Shown here: piece by piece, positions 6,934 to 14,079 of the stretch
How positions within the stretch are numbered: position 1 is the stretch's first letter
Layout of the letters: each line of letters starts with the position of its first letter
Program-made: the position numbers and the translations under genes
From: an uncultured Eubacteriales bacterium
GTDB taxonomy: Bacteria; Bacillota; Clostridia; Christensenellales; Borkfalkiaceae
Reading direction: 5' to 3'
NCBI GenBank assembly: GCA_905210545.1
Contig: CAJLXC010000003.1
Span: 1-38,120, forward strand
DNA: 38,120 bases
Notes under the pieces: generated by a model
Told to the model about the DNA's origin: nothing
What the model saw: the letters and a program-made list of their open reading frames with translations, nothing else
Databases searched by the model: none

Positions 6934-7503
6934 TTACTTGATAAAAGCTTGTCTGATACTGTCGATTACGGCATTTAAAGGATTGTCTGAATAAAGTTTA
7001 TCCAGTCCGAACAGACTCCCTTGAATTTTTGCGTAAATCGCGCCGTCGGTCCCCTTTATATAATACGCTATCTGGAAAACGACGAGCGTAACGAGGAGCA
7101 ATATAAACAAATATATCGCCGCGCCGAGAAACTTGTTAAGAATCCTCATAAGCCACACGTTCGTTTCGAATATTTTTTCTATAACGCCGAGCAGAAGTCT
7201 TTTAGCGATCTGCACGACGAAATAGAGAATAACCGCAAACGCGATAAGGTCTATTCTCACGTATTTCAGTATTTTAAGATACCACTTGTTTTCGTCGAGC
7301 TTGGCAACAAACTTTGACATCGCTTCTTCTACGAAAGGAATTTTCAGCACCAACCCGAAAATGAAATAACAGATGAAAACCGAAACTATACGCCCCATCC
7401 AGCCGTGCGAAAAAAACTTCAGCCCGTTGCCGAAGCCCGCTAAAACTCCTATTACCGTCGTTATCAGAATAACGGCGAGTGTGATTCCGTCAAATGCGCT
7501 CAT
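6934..7503 (-). CDS. cvpA: CvpA family membrane protein
   Basis: 189 aa with four hydrophobic segments (about 7-25, 38-58, 80-108 and 125-148), the size and topology of the CvpA/colicin V production family. The family is widespread and inner-membrane; its biochemical role is unsettled. It is the last gene of the feoA-feoB-small ORF-cvpA run, 57 bp after the stop of the 52-aa ORF. The RBS (GGAGA) is 5 bases before the ATG. No clear terminator follows; a 12-bp fragment of the dispersed repeat (CGGCAATCCCCG, 6911-6922) lies just downstream. Confidence 0.7.
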   Translation of the reverse strand: MSAFDGITLAVILITTVIGVLAGFGNGLKFFSHGWMGRIVSVFICYFIFGLVLKIPFVEEAMSKFVAKLDENKWYLKILKYVRIDLIAFAVILYFVVQIAKRLLLGVIEKIFETNVWLMRILNKFLGAAIYLFILLLVTLVVFQIAYYIKGTDGAIYAKIQGSLFGLDKLYSDNPLNAVIDSIRQAFIK

Positions 7504-7560
7504 ATCTTCTCCGTAGATTTTCTTTAAGTAAACTCATTTTTGCCGTCATTGCCCCGATTT

Positions 7561-7719
7561 TTACCAGTCTTCTTTTATAGAAGTCTTTATATCGTCGTAA
7601 TAATCGAAATATTCTTCTCTCAAAGATTTTGTAACGGTTATTTCCTCGGGAAAAAACGCGTCCTCCTCGATTCTGTCCGCTTCTCTCATCAAATCGTATA
7701 GCGTTTTCCTTTCCGGCAT
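7561..7719 (-). CDS. Small acidic protein downstream of feoB, 52 aa
   Basis: An ORF starting MPERKTLYDLMREADRIEED and ending KEDW. It is strongly acidic, probably helical, with no membrane segment and no cysteine. It overlaps the 3' end of feoB by 31 bp in another frame and has AGGAG 9 bases before the ATG, so translation is probably coupled to feoB. I do not recognise a family. It is not FeoC (no winged-helix pattern, no Fe-S cysteines). Its position suggests a soluble partner of FeoB or CvpA; that is inference. Confidence 0.6.
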   Translation of the reverse strand: MPERKTLYDLMREADRIEEDAFFPEEITVTKSLREEYFDYYDDIKTSIKEDW

Positions 7720-9779
7720 TTTTTGCAACTCCTTTTCCCTTCGCAGTTACGGCAGCCGCACGCGATGCCGCCTGCGCACGCGAAAAACGTTATTGCAATC
7801 ATTATAACAAAAACGTAACGAATAATCAAGCTTAGAGAAGAAGTTATCGCAACGCCGATAAAATTTATCGTCAGCGCGACGAGATACGCCGCTGCGCTTT
7901 CAAAGACTATCATAAACGCGAATTTTCTTCCGGATTTAAGTTCTTTCTTTGCAACGGCAAGCGTCGCAGCGCACGGCGGCATAAGCAACACGAACGCGAT
8001 AAACGCATAAACCGAAAAGCCGTTTGAAAACAATCCGACCGCCGCCGCAGAGCTTCCGCAAACGAGCGTAAGCGTTTCTATGACCGCCTCTTTCGCAAGT
8101 AGCCCCGTAACGACGGCAACCGACGCCTCGCACGAGCCGAAGCCGAGCGGATAAAAAGGATATTTCAAAACGTTGCCGATAAGATATAAAAACGATTTTT
8201 CGGGGTTTTCGGCGCAATATCCGTTCAGACCGAAGCTTTTTAATACCCACAGCGCGATTGACACGGCAAAAATCACCGTTCCGGCTTTAGCTATAAAGTC
8301 CAACGTCTTTTCTTTAAGCGCGGCAAAAACGTTCTTCAGAGACGGCACGCGCAACACGGGCATTTCGAGCATAAAATTTTCGCCGTCTGCGGCGTGTTCT
8401 CTGGCGATGAATCCGTTGCCGATGAATCCGTTTTTTTCTGCTTGCCCGTCATTCGCCGCGTCGGTTTTATCGTTGCCGTCGCCCGCTTTATCGGCGCGGA
8501 AATTCGGCGCGTCGTGTTTTTTTTCGGCGCGGAATAATTTTTCCGCGGCTTTTCTTGCTTTTATCTCCCTCATTTTTTTAAGAATCCTTCCCCCGACGAT
8601 AACGCAGAATATACTTAAAAAATACAGAGATACGGCGACGAGCGGATTTCCGTTGAAAAAGACCGTTGCGAACCACCCGAACACCGCGGTTTTCGCGCCG
8701 CACGGCATAAACGGAGCGAGAATAATCGTAGAAACGCGTTCGTTTTCGTCTTCTATAGTTCGGGCAGCGGTCATTCCGGACACCGTGCACCCGCAGGAAA
8801 CTACGAGCGGAATAACCGATTTGCCGCCAAGCCCCGCGCGCCGAAAAATTCCGTCTAAAAGAAACGCAACCCGCGCCATATACCCGCTTTCTTCGAGCAG
8901 AGTAAGGAGCGAAAACAAAACGAGTATCTGCGGCAAAAACGCAAGCACCGTGCCTATACCGCCGAACGCCGCGTCTTTTACGAGCGAGATAAGCCATTCT
9001 TCCGCGCCGAGACCGAAAAGCGTTATCGCCGTGCGCTCTCCGAAATTTCTGAAAAACGCTTCTATAAACCCGCCGAGAAACGTTCCCGCCCTTATCGAAA
9101 GAAAGTAAACGACGGTTATTATAGAGGCAAACGCCAAAACGCCCGTAAACCCGTTTGTGAGAACCCCGTCCGCTTTAAGCGTAAATCGTTCCGCTTTCGT
9201 TTGCTTTTTCGCTATCACTCCCGAAATTTTGCTTTCTATAAACGCGTAAATCTCGTCCGCGCCGACAAGCCGCTTATAAAGCTTCGGAACGACGGCGTTT
9301 TTCGCCATATCCATAAGCTCGCTCAGGTTGATTTTTTTGAGCGCGGAAATACCGATTACGGGAACGCCGCCGAACATCTCGGACAAAGCCTTTTCTTTGA
9401 GCCGAACGCCGTTTTTCTTCAGCTCGTCGGCAAAGTTTACCGCGATTATCATAGGAATATTAAGCGTGGCGATTTCGCAGGTTAAAAACAGATTTCTTTC
9501 TAAATTCGTGCCGTCAAGCACGTTTACGATAACGTCCGGCGGTGTTTTTTTAAGATAATGCGTCACGGCAAGCTCGTCCTTCGTCAGCGCGGACAAAGAA
9601 TATAACCCGGGGAGATCCGTGATTTTAACCGACGGGTTTTTCTTGTAATTGCCCGTTTTGGCTTCAGTCGTAACGCCCGACCAGTTGCCTACCTTCTGAT
9701 ACGTGCCGGTCAGCGCGTTGAAAAGCGTGGTTTTGCCGCAGTTAGGATTTCCCATAAGACAAACAGAAGAATATTCCAT
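7689..9779 (-). CDS. feoB: Ferrous iron transporter FeoB with Cys-rich C-terminal tail
   Basis: 696 aa. The N-terminal GTPase domain has G1 GNPNCGKTT at 10-18, G3 DLPG at 55-58, G4 NFAD at 115-118 and G5 SA at 145-146; the membrane part runs from about 210. It imports Fe(II) across the cytoplasmic membrane. Three oddities: the first Gate motif reads GCTVSG where GCxVP is usual; a hydrophilic linker at about 402-470 (many Lys, Asp, Asn, Ala) splits the membrane domain; and the C-terminus adds a hydrophobic segment (about 651-668) and a tail with Cys668, 674, 676, 679, 685 and 688. That tail resembles the small FeoB-associated Cys-rich membrane proteins that are usually separate. feoA ends 4 bp before the start. 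Confidence 0.93.
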   Translation of the reverse strand: MEYSSVCLMGNPNCGKTTLFNALTGTYQKVGNWSGVTTEAKTGNYKKNPSVKITDLPGLYSLSALTKDELAVTHYLKKTPPDVIVNVLDGTNLERNLFLTCEIATLNIPMIIAVNFADELKKNGVRLKEKALSEMFGGVPVIGISALKKINLSELMDMAKNAVVPKLYKRLVGADEIYAFIESKISGVIAKKQTKAERFTLKADGVLTNGFTGVLAFASIITVVYFLSIRAGTFLGGFIEAFFRNFGERTAITLFGLGAEEWLISLVKDAAFGGIGTVLAFLPQILVLFSLLTLLEESGYMARVAFLLDGIFRRAGLGGKSVIPLVVSCGCTVSGMTAARTIEDENERVSTIILAPFMPCGAKTAVFGWFATVFFNGNPLVAVSLYFLSIFCVIVGGRILKKMREIKARKAAEKLFRAEKKHDAPNFRADKAGDGNDKTDAANDGQAEKNGFIGNGFIAREHAADGENFMLEMPVLRVPSLKNVFAALKEKTLDFIAKAGTVIFAVSIALWVLKSFGLNGYCAENPEKSFLYLIGNVLKYPFYPLGFGSCEASVAVVTGLLAKEAVIETLTLVCGSSAAAVGLFSNGFSVYAFIAFVLLMPPCAATLAVAKKELKSGRKFAFMIVFESAAAYLVALTINFIGVAITSSLSLIIRYVFVIMIAITFFACAGGIACGCRNCEGKRSCKKCRKGKRYTI

Positions 9780-9783
9780 ATTA

Positions 9784-10047
9784 TTACCTTTTTAATAAGC
9801 GTTTATAACTATCTTTTGTCATCTGATCGCGCGACACTTCTATTTTTGCCGCCTGAGAATTTCTTATCGCGATATAAAAATCCCGCAGCTTGTATTCCGT
9901 CGGACCGCCGAACGGCGCTCGCCTGATATGAGTAAGCTTTACCCCGACGGTAAGCCCTACACGATTGAGCCTGTCTTTCGCTTTTTGAGAAAGACCTATT
10001 CCTACGACGGTTACGGTTTCTCCGCGTTTTATTTCCGATAACTTCAT
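9784..10047 (-). CDS. feoA: Ferrous iron transport protein FeoA
   Basis: 87 aa, a single SH3-like FeoA domain (GETVTVVGIG, then GLTVGVKLTHIRRAPFGGPTEYKLRDFYIAIR). It is a small cytoplasmic protein that binds and supports FeoB. It is the first gene of feoA-feoB. No Shine-Dalgarno is visible before the ATG; instead a TATAAT hexamer (10054-10059) ends 6 bases before it, which would fit a leaderless transcript. No Fur-box palindrome was found upstream; the spacer instead carries a 24-bp tandem repeat. Confidence 0.92.
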   Translation of the reverse strand: MKLSEIKRGETVTVVGIGLSQKAKDRLNRVGLTVGVKLTHIRRAPFGGPTEYKLRDFYIAIRNSQAAKIEVSRDQMTKDSYKRLLKR

Positions 10048-10128
10048 AATTATATTATATTTACCGCCCGTCCGATATATAACGGAAAAAACTCAAACCG
10101 ATAAGCTTGAAACGGCGGATAATATAAT

Positions 10129-10302
10129 GTATAAAGAAAATCTGTATATTTAGCTTGAATCGATTTTGTGTATAAAGCTTTCAGTAAGGCGATATATATG
10201 ATTTTGGGTAAGACGATAAATATGGTTTTGAGTTAGTTTGATGTATAAGGTTTAAAGTAAACTTGTGTATATTGTTTGGGGTAAGTTGTAATATATAAAA
10301 GC
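10129..10302. repeat. Degenerate 24-bp tandem repeat upstream of feoA
   Basis: Units start at about 10143, 10169, 10193, 10217, 10242, 10266 and 10290, spaced 24-26 bp, with a partial unit at 10129. The rough consensus is TGTATATGGTTT, two variable bases, then GGTAAGNTGA. Units follow each other without spacers. The array lies 80-255 bp upstream of feoA and codes for nothing I can support. Confidence 0.75.
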
Positions 10303-10303
10303 T

Positions 10304-10333
10304 ACAAGGCGTTCGCTGACGCGAACGCCTTGT
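10304..10333. other. Perfect 13-bp hairpin beside the tandem repeat
   Basis: Arms ACAAGGCGTTCGC and GCGAACGCCTTGT around a TGAC loop. On the minus strand it is followed by AGCTTTTATAT, so it could act as a weak terminator for any transcript escaping the alpha operon; on the plus strand no T-run follows directly. Confidence 0.65.
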
Positions 10334-10386
10334 CTGAATATTTTCCTTTGCTCACTACAACATTATGTCACTGCAAACCCCATATT

Positions 10387-10471
10387 GTCATTGCGGAGGC
10401 TTTGACGGACTGTCTTGACGAGCTTAGTCCTTCGTAGTGTCAGCGGAGAAGCGCGTGACGTGGCAATCTCA
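10387..10471. repeat. Dispersed intergenic repeat, copy B
   Basis: Same element as at 3585-3670: starts GTCATTGCGGAGG, contains GCTTAGTCCTTCGTAG and CAGCGGAGAAGCGCGT, ends GTGGCAATCTCA. First of four repeat pieces in this spacer. Confidence 0.8.
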
Positions 10472-10487
10472 CCCGCGACTATATCAT

Positions 10488-10526
10488 GTCATTGCGAGGC
10501 TTTTGAAAAAAGCCGTGGCAATCTCC
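10488..10526. repeat. Dispersed repeat, short form C
   Basis: GTCATTGCGAGGCTTTT, a short loop, then AAAGCCGTGGCAATCTCC. This is the two ends of the element with the middle missing, folding as a hairpin. Confidence 0.75.
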
Positions 10527-10552
10527 GTTCTATCCATACCACAGCGCCCTAT

Positions 10553-10598
10553 GGGATTCCCACGTCAAGGCGATTTTCGCCTTTCCTCGGAATGACAG
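10553..10598. repeat. Dispersed repeat, piece D, inverted
   Basis: GGGATTCCCACGTC through TCGGAATGACAG, the element family read on the opposite strand, with an internal AAGGCGA/TCGCCTT hairpin. Confidence 0.65.
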
Positions 10599-10625
10599 TA
10601 TGTAGTCACCACGACACCCCGCGCT

Positions 10626-10682
10626 GTCATTGCCCCTATTTTGTTATTGCCGAGGCTTTGAAAAAGCCTCGGCAATCCCCGT
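10626..10682. repeat. Dispersed repeat, short form E
   Basis: Starts GTCATTGCCCCTATTTT and includes a perfect hairpin with 14-bp arms (ATTGCCGAGGCTTT at 10646-10659, complement at 10663-10676). The first 17 bases recur with one change at 7545-7561, and CGGCAATCCCCG recurs at 6911-6922. Confidence 0.7.
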
Positions 10683-10696
10683 TCAATAATCGCGCA

Positions 10697-10728
10697 CGAA
10701 AAAACGCTCGGCAGAAGCCGAGCGTTTT
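10697..10728 (-). terminator. Rho-independent terminator of the ribosomal protein cluster
   Basis: Arms AAACGCTCGGC and GCCGAGCGTTT around a 4-nt loop, followed on the minus strand by TTTTTTC. It lies 22 bp after the rplQ stop codon. The stem is flanked by A/T runs on both sides, so it may work in both directions. Confidence 0.88.
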
Positions 10729-10749
10729 TGTGTTCAATTGTAAAGTTTA

Positions 10750-11262
10750 TCAGTCTACGAGTTCGATAAGAACTTTTTCCGCAGCGTCGCCTTTGCGAAC
10801 GCCTAACTTATAAATTCTGGTATAGCCGCCGCCGATACCGTTGTTTTCTTCTTTACGGGTAGCGTATTTGGGCGCGTATTCGTCGAAAATCTTTTCTACA
10901 AGCGGGCTTTTTACGGCTTTGGTTCTCTTCTTAAAGTCGGGCTTGCTTTCTTTAAAGCCTTTCACTTCCTGAAGGTCGTTCACCATAGCGATGATTTTTC
11001 TTCTTGCGTTGAGCTTTTTCGTGCCGTCTTTGATAAGGGTTTTCTTGGTTTCTTTACCCTTTGCGTCAACGACGGTCTGTTCCGATTCTACGGTGTCGGT
11101 ATAAGAATTTACCGCAAGAGTGAGAATTTTAGCAACGTAAGCTTCAACTTCTTTGGCTCTCGCTTCGGTGGTTTCTATCTTGCCGTGCCATAAAAGCGCG
11201 GAAGCCTGATTTTTTATAAGCGCCATTCTCTGGGTGGCGTTAACTCCTAATTTTCTTGCCAT
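10750..11262 (-). CDS. rplQ: 50S ribosomal protein L17
   Basis: 170 aa, compared with about 120 in B. subtilis. The core is clear: MARKLGVNATQRMALIKN at the start, IETTEARAKEVE at 29-40, LNARRKI at 84-90 and GGYTRIYKLGVRKGDAAEKV near the end. The extra length is in two Lys-rich insertions, about residues 51-82 and 100-118. L17 contacts 23S rRNA near the peptide exit tunnel, and the insertions would lie on the ribosome surface. It is the last gene of the alpha operon, 4 bp after rpoA, and is followed by a terminator. Confidence 0.95.
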   Translation of the reverse strand: MARKLGVNATQRMALIKNQASALLWHGKIETTEARAKEVEAYVAKILTLAVNSYTDTVESEQTVVDAKGKETKKTLIKDGTKKLNARRKIIAMVNDLQEVKGFKESKPDFKKRTKAVKSPLVEKIFDEYAPKYATRKEENNGIGGGYTRIYKLGVRKGDAAEKVLIELVD

Positions 11263-11266
11263 TTTT

Positions 11267-12220
11267 TTAATCCTCCTTGTCCTGCAACTTCAAGCCGTAG
11301 CTTTCGAGTTTATAAATAACTTCGTCGAGAGATTTTTTGCCGAGATTGCGGACTTTAAGCATATCGTCTTCGGTTTTTTTGGTTAAATCTTCTACCGTAT
11401 GGATATTCGCTCTCTTCAAGCAGTTGTAAGAACGAACCGATAAATCCATTTCTTCGATAGTCATTTCGAGTATTCTCGTCTTTTTGTCTTCTTCGGGCGG
11501 AACGAGAATTCCGATATTGCCGACTTCCGACAAAGAAACGAACATTTTTGTGTGTTCTTCCAAAATCTTGGCGGCGAGAGAAACGATATCTCTGCCGGAG
11601 AACGCGCCGTTCGTCCAGATTTCCAACGTGAGTTTATCAAAGTCTACGCTCTGACCTACGCGCGTTGCGGTAACGTTGTAACTTACCTTTTTGACGGGCG
11701 TGTAAATACTGTCTATCGCGATATTATCGATAATATCGGTTTTGTGTTCGTGAGCCGCCTGATAACCTCTGCCCTTGCCTACGGTAAGCTCCATATCTAT
11801 CTTTCCGCCTTCGTCAACGGTGCAGATATAGAGGTCGGGGTTAAGAATTTCAAGCTCTGCGTCGCAGGAAATATCTCCCGCTTTTACGATTGCAGGTCCT
11901 TCTTTGAACAGCTTTACGGTCTTTTTATAATCCTTATCGAGGCACGACGACTTAATAGCGACGCATTTTAAGTTAAGGATTATTTCGGTAACGTCCTCTT
12001 TAACCTTGGGAACGGACGAGAACTCGTGTTTTATTCCCAAATCTTCCGAAAATTTGATATTCTGAATCGCTACGCCGGGGAGCGCGGAGAGAAGTATTCT
12101 TCTCAAAGCGTTGCCGAGCGTCAAGCCGAAGCCCTTTTCCAAAGGTTCGACGACGATTTTCGCATAACTTCTGTTTTCGTTTTCTTCCACTGCTATTTTT
12201 GGCATTTCAATTTCCATCAT
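11267..12220 (-). CDS. rpoA: DNA-directed RNA polymerase subunit alpha
   Basis: 317 aa, the usual length. The N-terminal dimerisation domain includes EPLEKGFGLTLGNALRRILLSALPG; the C-terminal domain has the helix-hairpin-helix segment LSVRSYNCLKRANIHTVEDL that contacts UP elements and activators. It is a core subunit of RNA polymerase. It lies between rpsD and rplQ as in most bacteria. The second codon is also ATG, so the start could be one residue later. The RBS is AAGGAGG. The 148-bp gap upstream holds a stem-loop that may tune rpoA relative to rpsD. Confidence 0.97.
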   Translation of the reverse strand: MMEIEMPKIAVEENENRSYAKIVVEPLEKGFGLTLGNALRRILLSALPGVAIQNIKFSEDLGIKHEFSSVPKVKEDVTEIILNLKCVAIKSSCLDKDYKKTVKLFKEGPAIVKAGDISCDAELEILNPDLYICTVDEGGKIDMELTVGKGRGYQAAHEHKTDIIDNIAIDSIYTPVKKVSYNVTATRVGQSVDFDKLTLEIWTNGAFSGRDIVSLAAKILEEHTKMFVSLSEVGNIGILVPPEEDKKTRILEMTIEEMDLSVRSYNCLKRANIHTVEDLTKKTEDDMLKVRNLGKKSLDEVIYKLESYGLKLQDKED

Positions 12221-12257
12221 AAGAAATTTACCTCCTTAAAAAATAGTTCCGATATAG

Positions 12258-12315
12258 TTTCGCGCGGGAATTCTTGTAACGGCGTGGAAAACCGCGACTT
12301 TCCCCCCGCGTGAAA
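12258..12315 (-). promoter_or_regulatory. Structured rpsD-rpoA spacer
   Basis: On the minus strand TTTC-A-CGCGGG pairs with CCCGCG-C-GAAA, 10 bp with one mismatch, enclosing an inner GGGAAA/TTTTCC hairpin. There is no T-run, so termination is unlikely; a site for translational control or mRNA processing between rpsD and rpoA is possible. Confidence 0.45.
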
Positions 12316-12368
12316 CCAACGGATCAAAATATTTAGTTTTTTTGATTGTCTTGCGAAGTTACCCTTAA

Positions 12369-12992
12369 TTATTTGGAGTACAATTCGACGATCATATGCT
12401 CTTTGATAGAGATGTCGATGTCTTCTCTTTCGGGGTTGGCAAGAATTTTACCTTCGAGCGTTTCGGGATTGAACTCGAGCCATTTGGGCATCGTTCCGAC
12501 CTTCATCGACTTGATTTCGGTAAAATATTTATTGTCTTTTTTGTTCTCTTTAACGGTGATAACGTCGCCGGGTTTAACGCAATAAGAAGCGATGTTTACG
12601 GGCTTGCCGTTCACGTTGAAATGAGCGTGCGTTACGAGCTGACGAGCCTGCGAACGCGACGCGCCGATACCCATTCTGAAAATAACGTTATCGAGTCTTC
12701 TTTCGAGAAGCGACAACATATTATCTCCGGTAATGCCTTTCATTTTATCGGCTTTCTCGTAATATTTTCTGAACTGTCCTTCTAAAATTCCGTAAATTCT
12801 CTTGCATTTCTGCTTTTCGCGAAGCTGCAATCCGTATTCGGAAATTTTCTTTCTGGACATACCGTGCTGACCGGGAGCGACGGGTCTTTTTTCAAACGCG
12901 CATACGCCTTTGAAGCATCTTTCGCCTTTAAGGAAAAGTTTAGCTCCTTCGCGTCTGCATAAACGACATTTAGATTCGGTATATTTAGCCAT
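12369..12992 (-). CDS. rpsD: 30S ribosomal protein S4 (zinc-binding form)
   Basis: 207 aa. Cys9, Cys12, Cys26 and Cys31 form the zinc site that marks the C+ form of S4; the S4 RNA-binding fold follows (LLSLLERRLDNVIFRMG, then SRSQARQLVTHAHFNVNGKPVN). It is a primary 16S rRNA binder that starts 30S assembly. In many bacteria S4 represses its own operon. It lies between rpsK (15-bp gap) and rpoA. Confidence 0.97.
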   Translation of the reverse strand: MAKYTESKCRLCRREGAKLFLKGERCFKGVCAFEKRPVAPGQHGMSRKKISEYGLQLREKQKCKRIYGILEGQFRKYYEKADKMKGITGDNMLSLLERRLDNVIFRMGIGASRSQARQLVTHAHFNVNGKPVNIASYCVKPGDVITVKENKKDNKYFTEIKSMKVGTMPKWLEFNPETLEGKILANPEREDIDISIKEHMIVELYSK

Positions 12993-13007
12993 TTTTTCTG
13001 TCCTCCG

Positions 13008-13406
13008 TTATACTCTGCGTTTTTTGGGCGGTCTGCAGCCGTTGTGCGGAATGGGCGAAACGTCGGAAATGAGCGTTACTTCCATATCGCAGTTAGCCAA
13101 AGCTCTGATAGCGGATTCTCTGCCCGCGCCGGGACCTTTGACGTAAACTTCTACCTGACGCATACCCTGTTCTCTTGCAACCTTGCCTGCGGCTTCCGCA
13201 GCCATCTGCGCCGCGAACGGGGTGCTTTTTCTTGAACCTTTAAAGCCCAAAGAACCTGCGCTCGACCAGGAAACCGTGTTACCCTGAAGGTCGGTTATCG
13301 TAACGAGCGTGTTGTTGAACGACGCCTGAATATGAACTTGACCTTTATCGACTTTTCTGGCGTCTTTACGTTTTTTTACTACTTTTTTAGTTACTGTTGC
13401 AGCCAT
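13008..13406 (-). CDS. rpsK: 30S ribosomal protein S11
   Basis: 132 aa, usual length is about 129. The motifs VHIQASFNNTLVTITDLQGN and GPGAGRESAIRAL are typical, and the basic tail ends HNGCRPPKKRRV. It sits on the 30S platform near the E site. It lies 14 bp after rpsM and 15 bp before rpsD, within the alpha operon. Confidence 0.97.
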   Translation of the reverse strand: MAATVTKKVVKKRKDARKVDKGQVHIQASFNNTLVTITDLQGNTVSWSSAGSLGFKGSRKSTPFAAQMAAEAAGKVAREQGMRQVEVYVKGPGAGRESAIRALANCDMEVTLISDVSPIPHNGCRPPKKRRV

Positions 13407-13420
13407 AATCGGTTATCTCC

Positions 13421-13801
13421 TTATCTCATAGTTGCCGTTTTCTTTTTGGCAACGGTACGACGCGGACCTTTTCTCGTTCTCGCGTTTCTCTTGGAACTCT
13501 GACCTCTTACGGGCAGGTTCTTTCTGTGGCGAACGCCACGATAACATCCGATTTCGATAAGTCTTTTTATATTAAGGCTTATTTCGCTGCGCAAATCGCC
13601 TTCTACGTGAAGGTGATGTTCGATATATTCACGAAGCTTCGCTACGTCGGCTTCGCTTAAATCCTTAACTCTCGTATCGGGATTGATTCCCGTTTCTTTG
13701 ATGATTTTCTTTGCCGTGGGGAGTCCGATACCGTAAATATACGTGATACCTATTTCTACTCTCTTGTTATTAGGCAAATCAACACCGGCTATACGTGCCA
13801 T
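13421..13801 (-). CDS. rpsM: 30S ribosomal protein S13
   Basis: 126 aa, near the usual 121. It starts MARIAGVDLPNNKRVEIGLT-like (here GITYIYGIG), has the H2TH segment and ends with the basic stretch GQSSKRNARTRKGPRRTVAKKK that reaches the decoding centre. It forms the head bridge to the 50S subunit and contacts P-site tRNA. The Shine-Dalgarno is CGGAGG. A 134-bp gap to rpmJ contains a perfect 19-bp palindrome. Confidence 0.97.
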   Translation of the reverse strand: MARIAGVDLPNNKRVEIGITYIYGIGLPTAKKIIKETGINPDTRVKDLSEADVAKLREYIEHHLHVEGDLRSEISLNIKRLIEIGCYRGVRHRKNLPVRGQSSKRNARTRKGPRRTVAKKKTATMR

Positions 13802-13911
13802 CTTGTCAAATACCTCCGTATTTCTCGAAAAATTGTTTTTTTTATATAAATGCCCTGCGCCGCGGTCGTTTTGGAATGTGCGGCCATAGCGCGAAAGCTC
13901 CTTGTATTCTC

Positions 13912-13930
13912 TCTAACCCGTCGGGTTAGA
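13912..13930 (-). other. Perfect palindrome in the rpmJ-rpsM gap
   Basis: TCTAACCCGTCGGGTTAGA, 9-bp arms around one base, 5 bp after the rpmJ stop codon. No T-run follows on the minus strand. Perhaps an mRNA end-stabilising hairpin or processing site. Confidence 0.5.
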
Positions 13931-13935
13931 TTCAC

Positions 13936-14052
13936 TTAACCCTGACGTTGTTTGTGGCTCTTGTTCTTGGAACAAATAACCATAACTTTGCCGTTTCTTT
14001 TTATAACTTTGCACTTATCGCACATAGGTTTGACTGAAGGTCTAACTTTCAT
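13936..14052 (-). CDS. rpmJ: 50S ribosomal protein L36 (zinc-binding form)
   Basis: 38 aa, starting MKVRPSVKPMCDKCKVIKRN and ending in the typical HKQRQG. Zinc ligands are Cys11, Cys14, Cys27 and His33. Most bacterial L36 proteins are 37 aa with four residues between the last Cys and His; here there are five. It binds 23S rRNA on the 50S subunit. It follows infA by 27 bp, and the start has an AAGGAG site. Confidence 0.95.
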   Translation of the reverse strand: MKVRPSVKPMCDKCKVIKRNGKVMVICSKNKSHKQRQG

Positions 14053-14079
14053 TTTTTTATCTCCTTGGATTGTTTTGTT

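Noticed and set aside
8173..9108. Plus-strand open frame of 311 codons opposite feoB
   Set aside because: Antisense of a clear FeoB gene. The product is Ser/Pro/Asn-rich with no motif, as expected from codon bias on the other strand.
10048..10140. Fur box upstream of feoA
   Set aside because: AT-rich sequence but no GATAATGATAATCATTATC-like palindrome with acceptable match.
10129..10302. CRISPR array
   Set aside because: The 24-bp units are contiguous and diverged, with no unique spacers and no cas genes nearby.
10415..10813. Plus-strand open frame of 132 codons
   Set aside because: It is made of dispersed repeat copies B-E and then runs over the rplQ terminator and the antisense of rplQ. 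Frames like this in such repeats are often annotated by mistake.
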